A DNA stretch of 5,356 bases, from NCBI GenBank assembly GCA_028288905.1, contig JAQGHJ010000320.1, positions 1 to 5,356 on the forward strand, in the 5' to 3' direction. Below the pieces are notes generated by a model. It was given only the letters and a program-made list of their open reading frames with translations, had not been told where the DNA came from and did no database searches. The position numbers and the translations under genes are program-made. Positions 1-2,771 of the stretch are shown one piece after another; within the stretch, counting starts at the first letter, position 1; the number at the start of each line of letters is the position of its first letter. This DNA is from Phycisphaerales bacterium (lineage in GTDB: Bacteria; Planctomycetota; Phycisphaerae; Tepidisphaerales; Tepidisphaeraceae).

Positions 1-53
1 GGGACACGGGCCCGGCCGGCGGCGGGGTCGCAAAGCGCCTGTGTCGCGACTGG

Positions 54-365
54 TTATCCGCCGGCCGGACCGCCGCGGTTGCCCACAGGCCGCCGGAGCC
101 AACGAACCGCCGCGACGGTGCAGACGATGGCGATTGCCAGGATGACGCCACCCTGGCGCAGCGTCCCCGGGCGATCGGCCGTGTAGGCGTAGAACAGCGC
201 ATAGACCACAACGTAAAGCCCGACGCCCCACGTCGTCAGCGCGACCAGTGCGGCTATCAGCCCGAACAGCCCGCCGACGTCTTCTGATATGGCTACAGGT
301 GGTGAGGGGCGGCCGTAGTCGAGCGTCGGTGTCGGTACATCGGGATCAGGAGGCGGTTGGGTCAT
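54..365 (-). CDS. Small two-helix membrane protein of unknown function
   Basis: A 103-residue protein that I cannot assign to a named family. It starts MTQPPPDPDVPTPTLDYGRP, a proline-rich, presumably cytoplasmic leader. A first hydrophobic helix follows at about residues 30-60 (GLFGLIAALVALTTWGVGLY and onward), then a short polar loop (TADRPGTLRQ), a second helix at about 72-90 (VILAIAIVCTVAAV) and a short basic tail ending at TAA. The basic RWLRRP just after helix 2 suggests that this end is cytoplasmic. The ATG at 365 is chosen over an upstream in-frame ATG at 494 because the added 43 residues have no coding character and cover a zone of inverted repeats. No clear Shine-Dalgarno sequence precedes 365; instead the start lies against a small hairpin. 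Proline-rich leaders with a YGRP-like motif before one or two helices are, as I recall, frequent in Gemmataceae. Function unknown. Confidence 0.72.
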   Translation of the reverse strand: MTQPPPDPDVPTPTLDYGRPSPPVAISEDVGGLFGLIAALVALTTWGVGLYVVVYALFYAYTADRPGTLRQGGVILAIAIVCTVAAVRWLRRPVGNRGGPAGG

Positions 366-378
366 CGAGAATGCTCGA
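365..378. promoter_or_regulatory. Small hairpin overlapping the start codon of the 54-365 gene
   Basis: In the minus-strand mRNA, UCGAG and CUCGA pair across a CAUU loop, and the last A of the stem is the A of the AUG at 365. It is a perfect 5-bp stem with a 4-base loop. No purine-rich ribosome-binding site is visible upstream. The structure could limit initiation, but 5-bp stems are common by chance in GC-rich DNA. Confidence 0.25.
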
Positions 379-397
379 GGCGGATTACTACTATTCC

Positions 398-413
398 CTT
401 GCGCCCGCGCAAG
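398..413. promoter_or_regulatory. Perfect 7-bp dyad upstream of the 54-365 gene (operator-like)
   Basis: CTTGCGC and GCGCAAG are separated by two bases, 33 to 48 bases upstream of the ATG at 365. A two-base spacer makes an RNA hairpin poor, so a protein-binding dyad is the more natural reading. The bases between it and the gene include the most AT-rich stretch nearby (minus strand GGAATAGTAGTAATCC), which may be part of a promoter. No -35/-10 pair can be asserted. Confidence 0.3.
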
Positions 414-454
414 ATAACCCGGGCACCCACTCCGGGCGAAGTGCCAGCCAAGCC

Positions 455-481
455 CGGCACTGTCCTGTACGATCAGTGCCG
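455..481. terminator. Hairpin with 8-bp perfect stem, possible terminator
   Basis: CGGCACTG (455-462) and CAGTGCCG (474-481) form a perfect 8-bp stem with an 11-base loop. On the minus strand it begins two bases after the TGA (486-484) that closes the zinc-ribbon tail following the 556-819 gene, which is a typical terminator position. There is no U-run after it, so a classical intrinsic terminator is not shown. AGTGCC also occurs at 440-445 and can pair with the same GGCACT arm (456-461). Two mutually exclusive hairpins are therefore possible. Confidence 0.4.
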
Positions 482-483
482 CC

Positions 484-555
484 TCACGCCGCAACCCCCT
501 CCGGCCCCGCCCCGCACTCCGGGCACCGGCCGGGGCTCGCGCGGAGGTCGTACTC
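484..555 (-). pseudogene. In-frame zinc-ribbon tail beyond the TGA of the 556-819 gene
   Basis: Directly after the TGA at 558-556, in the same frame, the minus strand encodes 23 further residues beginning EYDLRASPGRCPECG and ending at TGA 486-484. YDLR...RCPECG is the second half of the planctomycete zinc-ribbon tail CxxCGYDLR(x)nCPECG. The second cysteine of the first pair would sit exactly where the TGA is, and the first would sit at the glycine of GEA. Each is one substitution away (TGA from TGC; GGC from TGC). The simplest reading is that the 87-residue membrane protein once carried a C-terminal zinc ribbon whose first cysteine pair has been lost, leaving this as a fossil. Readthrough is an alternative. 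The hairpin at 455-481 right after the second stop fits the longer gene. Confidence 0.5.
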
Positions 556-819
556 TCACGCCTCGCCGCGGACGACCGCGTAGACCAGCAGGCCGACGAC
601 GGCGGCGTAGACGGTGCAGATGCCGAACAGGATTTTCGCCTTCCGCCGCGCGACCGGGTGGCCGGCCGCGAGCAGCCCGACGGCCGCGAACACCCAGACC
701 AGGACGAAGAACAGCGCGGCGAGCGCGATCAGCATCAACCAGCCGGTTTCGATCAGCTGCTCGTCGACCCAGTTCCTGGGGCGGCGGTCCACGGCGGGCA
801 AGTCGGGTCGGGTCGTCAT
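556..819 (-). CDS. Small two-helix membrane protein of unknown function
   Basis: An 87-residue protein of no family I recognise. A charged N-terminal segment (MTTRPDLPAVDRRPRNWVDE) leads into a long hydrophobic helix at about residues 27-54 (WLMLIALAALFFVLVWVFAA and onward). A basic loop follows (HPVARRKAK), then a second helix at about 63-83 (LFGICTVYAAVVGLLVYAVV) and the end at GEA-TGA. The basic loop between helices would favour a hairpin with both ends outside and the loop in the cytoplasm, although the N-terminus is also charged. The start at 819 has a good ribosome-binding site, GGGGGA five bases before the ATG. It lies 67 bases after the stop of the preceding small membrane gene, so both may share a transcript. 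A zinc-ribbon-like tail continues in frame beyond its stop codon. Confidence 0.78.
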   Translation of the reverse strand: MTTRPDLPAVDRRPRNWVDEQLIETGWLMLIALAALFFVLVWVFAAVGLLAAGHPVARRKAKILFGICTVYAAVVGLLVYAVVRGEA

Positions 820-886
820 GTGTTTCCCCCGGCAGGCGGTCGGTCAGCTGCAACGGCCCCAAGGGTTGCGGCCGAAGCGTCGCCCG

Positions 887-1166
887 TCAATCCCTGCCCC
901 GTCGCCCCGTCGCCCCGTCGCCCGCCCGACCGGCGGCGGGCCGGACTCGGGGCAGATCGTCCGGACCCCGCGGCTTGGCCCACGGGTCGATCCCGAGGAG
1001 CCGGAGGGCCCGGAAGCAGAGACACATCCCGGCCGCCATGCGCGGCGTAGACGAGGCCCCGCGGCAGGCCGAACAGCGACAAACCGCGGTTGTACCGCAG
1101 GGTCGCCGAGCCGGTGACGACGACCCCGGCCACGACCAGCACCCCCGCTTCCGGCGTCCTGTTCAC
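887..1166 (-). pseudogene. Two-helix small membrane protein gene with a +1 frameshift near 1040
   Basis: From GTG 1166 the frame reads VNRTPEAGVLVVAGVVVTGS, RYNRG and FGLPRGLVYAA, with almost only G or C at third positions. At 1040 the coding signal jumps frame. The original frame turns A/T-rich at third positions, while the frame from 1039 continues MAAGMCLCFRALRLLGIDPW with strong G/C third positions to TGA 889-887. Dropping the single C at 1040 joins the parts into about 92 residues with helices at about 8-24 and 32-58 and a polar, low-complexity tail. GTG 1166 lies six bases after the TAG of the zinc-ribbon gene, as in a coupled pair. If no frameshift is assumed, the first frame runs on to a TGA overlapping the ATG at 819 (ATGA), but that C-terminus looks non-coding. 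A separate 50-residue gene from ATG 1039 is less likely. Function unknown. Confidence 0.55.
901..923. repeat. Tandem 8-base repeat (GTCGCCCC, about 2.9 copies)
   Basis: GTCGCCCC occurs at 901-908 and 909-916, with a third partial copy at 917-923. It lies in the 3' part of the frameshifted membrane-protein gene. Eight is not a multiple of three, so loss or gain of a unit would change the reading frame of the C-terminus. Three copies in GC-rich DNA is a modest array. Confidence 0.7.
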
Positions 1167-1171
1167 GGCCC

Positions 1172-1473
1172 CTACCGGTCGCCGGCGGCCCGCCCGGCGT
1201 CGCCCTTGCGCCACCGCCGGTACCGCTCGCGGAACTGGGCCGCGTCCGCCCGGGCCCACACCGCCCCGCAGTCGGAGCAGATGCGGGCCGGCCCCGCGAC
1301 GTTGACGTGGTTCGGCGCGAACGTCCAGGCGAACGCCTTCGTTCCGTCCGGGAAGAATATGGCCCCCTCGGGCCGTACACCTTCCCCGGGACGACGGCCG
1401 CCGACCCGCAGAACGGGCACGGCCGCGCCGGCCCCGTCTCGTCGGGCGTCGCACCGATCGATTCCTGTTCCAT
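1172..1473 (-). pseudogene. Zinc-ribbon protein gene with a -1 frameshift near 1370
   Basis: The ATG at 1473 has a good ribosome-binding site (GAGGGGG eight bases upstream). The first frame reads MEQESIGATPDETGPARPCP then FCGSAAVVPGKVYGP, giving a CPFC pair at residues 19-22. After about position 1370 this frame degenerates to Arg/Ser-rich sequence. The frame one base back reads EGAIFFPDGTKAFAWTFAPN, then ARICSDCGAVWARAD and a basic C-terminus to TAG 1174-1172. One extra base in the minus-strand run GGCCCGAGGGGG would join them into a 100-residue protein with CPFC (19-22) and CSDC (66-69). This is the layout of a two-CxxC zinc ribbon with a beta-rich insert. The downstream part is strongly coding, so this is one gene broken by a single-base indel, either a mutation or a sequence error in a homopolymer. 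A zinc-binding role is inferred from the cysteine pairs; the partner or nucleic-acid target is unknown. Confidence 0.7.
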
Positions 1474-1486
1474 GGTTGCCGCCCCC

Positions 1487-1558
1487 TCACGCCGCCCGCC
1501 CGCACTCCGGGCACGCCCCGCTCGCGTTCCCGGTCAGGTCGTACCCGCACCCGAGGCA
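1487..1558 (-). pseudogene. Zinc-ribbon tail in a shifted frame over the 3' end of the oxidoreductase gene
   Basis: One frame away from the oxidoreductase, the minus strand encodes CLGCGYDLTGNASGACPECG plus three residues and ends at TGA 1489-1487. All four cysteines of the planctomycete CxxCGYDL(x)nCPECG zinc ribbon are intact, which is far too specific for chance. No start codon lies nearby in this frame. Upstream it is only an arginine-rich shadow of the oxidoreductase reading. A -1 shift between about 1590 and 1560 (for example one extra base in GAAGGGCCG) would fuse it to the oxidoreductase as a C-terminal zinc ribbon. Its TGA also sits in the ribosome-binding region of the next gene (1473), as expected for a coupled upstream cistron. 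It is either the true tail of the oxidoreductase gene lost by an indel or a remnant of another gene. Confidence 0.6.
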
Positions 1559-2319
1559 ACGGCCGGCGGCCCTTCGCCGCCGCCGGCGGAATCCCGGAAC
1601 GCCCCGGCCATGACGCGCGGGTCGGCCGCCCCGGACACGGCGATCGCGCCTCGGGCCACGAACGCCGGCACCCCCTCAATCCCCATCCCCTTGTACCGCC
1701 GCTCCTCGGCCAGCACGTCGGCCACACCCCCGTCCGGCCCGAGCACCCGTTCGGCGTCCGCCGCCGGCATGCCCGCCGACGCCGCGACATCGACGAGGTG
1801 CTCCCGCAGCCCGATGTCCACGCCGTCCGCGAAGTAGGCCCGGAACAGAGCCTCTACGACCGCGTCCTGAACACCCGACCCTTCCGCCAGCCGGATCAGC
1901 CGGTGGGCGTCGAGCGTGTTCGGCGTCCGGCTGATCCGGTCGAAGTTGAAGTCGAGACCCTCGGATCGGCCGACGGCCACCAGCCGGGCGTCGAGCGTCT
2001 GCGAGTACTCCCACGATCCGAACTTCCGCGTCCGGTATTCGCGCCGGTCGATCCCCTCCTTCGGCATGGCGGGGTTCAACTGGTAGGGCCTCCAGTGGAC
2101 CCGCACGTCCGCCTCGTCGCCGAGCAGCGTCAGGGCCTTCGCCAGCCGCCGCTTGCCGACCCAGCACCACGGGCAGATCACGTCGCTGACGACGTCGAGG
2201 CCAAGGACGGCCTTCGGCCCGCTGCCGGCCCCATGCCTGTGCAGGACGGACAAGCCGGGCGCGGGAGCCGTGGCACCATCCTCGCCGAGGACGTTGAGCT
2301 TGATCTCCGACCGTTGCAT
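1534..2319 (-). CDS. DsbA-family oxidoreductase, FrnE-like
   Basis: A 261-residue thioredoxin-fold protein of the DsbA/FrnE group (also related to 2-hydroxychromene-2-carboxylate isomerases). Family features are clear: LDVVSDVICPWCWVGKRRL with the active-site CPWC at residues 49-52, W(R)PYQLNPAMP at 76-86, KFG at 99-101, NTLDAHRLIRLA at 134-145, LFRAYFADGVDIG at 158-170, and GIEGVPAF at 213-220 with the cis-proline (P218) typical of thioredoxin folds. FrnE proteins catalyse thiol-disulphide exchange. No signal peptide is present, so a cytoplasmic location is inferred. The ATG at 2319 has GGAG nine bases upstream. Residues 1-39 form an unusual N-terminal extension; the family usually begins a few residues before the first strand, and no alternative start lies inside. 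The C-terminal end (GGGEGPPAVASGAGTT) is low-complexity and is overlapped in another frame by a zinc-ribbon tail. It heads the block of small genes at 1473, 1166 and 819. Confidence 0.9.
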   Translation of the reverse strand: MQRSEIKLNVLGEDGATAPAPGLSVLHRHGAGSGPKAVLGLDVVSDVICPWCWVGKRRLAKALTLLGDEADVRVHWRPYQLNPAMPKEGIDRREYRTRKFGSWEYSQTLDARLVAVGRSEGLDFNFDRISRTPNTLDAHRLIRLAEGSGVQDAVVEALFRAYFADGVDIGLREHLVDVAASAGMPAADAERVLGPDGGVADVLAEERRYKGMGIEGVPAFVARGAIAVSGAADPRVMAGAFRDSAGGGEGPPAVASGAGTT

Positions 2320-2334
2320 CTCCGGGTACTCCGC

Positions 2335-2475
2335 TTAAGACAGCGACTGCACGCACGGCGGCACGTCGTCCTTCGGGCTGTTCGCCAGCCGGTCCACCGG
2401 CACGGCCTCCAACTCACCGTCCGCGTACCACGTGCCCTGCGTACGTTCCTGACCGTCAGGCTTGGCGGACCCCGC
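2335..2475 (-). pseudogene. Possible 3' fragment of a lost gene
   Basis: Before TAA 2337-2335, the minus strand is open for 46 codons back to a TGA at 2478-2476. The last 32 residues look protein-like and have mostly G/C third positions: TWYADGELEAVPVDRLANSP followed by KDDVPPCVQSLS. No ATG, and no GTG or TTG with a ribosome-binding site, begins it. The upstream frame contains several stops. It ends 15 bases before the oxidoreductase ATG, with GGAG between them, like the end of an upstream cistron. It may be the surviving C-terminus of a short protein, or chance. I do not recognise the family. Confidence 0.3.
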
Positions 2476-2771
2476 TCACCCGGCCTTTGCGTACCTCACG
2501 GTCAGTCCACATCCCGGCTGGCGGTGCCGACCCTGCCGTTTGCTCCGCCGCGGAGCATCTTACCCGGCGGCGGCGGCCCGGCTCTGGCGGAGGTGCACGA
2601 CTATCCGTGTCGTGTTCGCGGAACCGGCGAAGGCCAGCCCTGGCGCGGACCCATCAGACGTGGCCACCGTCCGCATCGGAGCCTTGGCCTCATCACCGGG
2701 CCCGGTCCGCCCCCGGGGCCACACGCCCGTTCACGGGAACCCTACCGGTGACGTCGGGGCCGGCCGGTCTG
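2338..2771. other. Gene-poor interval between the esterase and the oxidoreductase
   Basis: No confident gene lies here. The interval holds the possible gene fragment (2335-2475), the hairpin at 2541-2557, and a weak minus-strand frame of 38 codons at 2676-2560 (MRTVATSDG..., no ribosome-binding site seen). It also has a perfect 12-bp palindrome ACCGGGCCCGGT at 2695-2706, a dyad CCTGAC-C-GTCAGG at 2448-2460, and three copies of GCGTAC at 2423, 2439 and 2489. Base composition is less extreme than in the genes. Promoters for the oxidoreductase would be expected here, but I cannot point to a -35/-10 pair. Confidence 0.5.
2541..2557. terminator. Hairpin with 7-bp perfect stem and 3-base loop
   Basis: TGCTCCG (2541-2547) and CGGAGCA (2551-2557) form a perfect 7-bp stem with a 3-base loop. 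It lies about 215 bases downstream of the esterase stop codon on the minus strand and could end that transcript. On the minus strand it is followed by AAACGG and on the plus strand by TCTT, so neither side has a proper U-run. It starts two bases after the TAA of a weak 38-codon reading frame (2676-2560). Confidence 0.35.

Noticed and set aside
366..494. Upstream ATG at 494 as start of the 54-365 gene
   Set aside because: The 43 extra residues lack coding composition and cover inverted repeats; ATG 365 begins the proline-rich leader expected for such proteins.
556..558. TGA read as selenocysteine in the 556-819 gene
   Set aside because: I see no strong bacterial SECIS-like hairpin at the needed distance, and the other half of the cysteine motif is also degenerate; loss of the tail is simpler.
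357..1613. 418-codon plus-strand open frame across the small genes
   Set aside because: Arginine/proline-rich composition and no domain; it lies opposite the small minus-strand genes and is a by-product of GC-rich sequence.
816..1790. 324-codon minus-strand frame spanning the zinc-ribbon and oxidoreductase region
   Set aside because: Only its last part (from GTG 1166 to about 1041) has coding character; the rest is an Arg/Gly-rich shadow of the oxidoreductase and zinc-ribbon frames.
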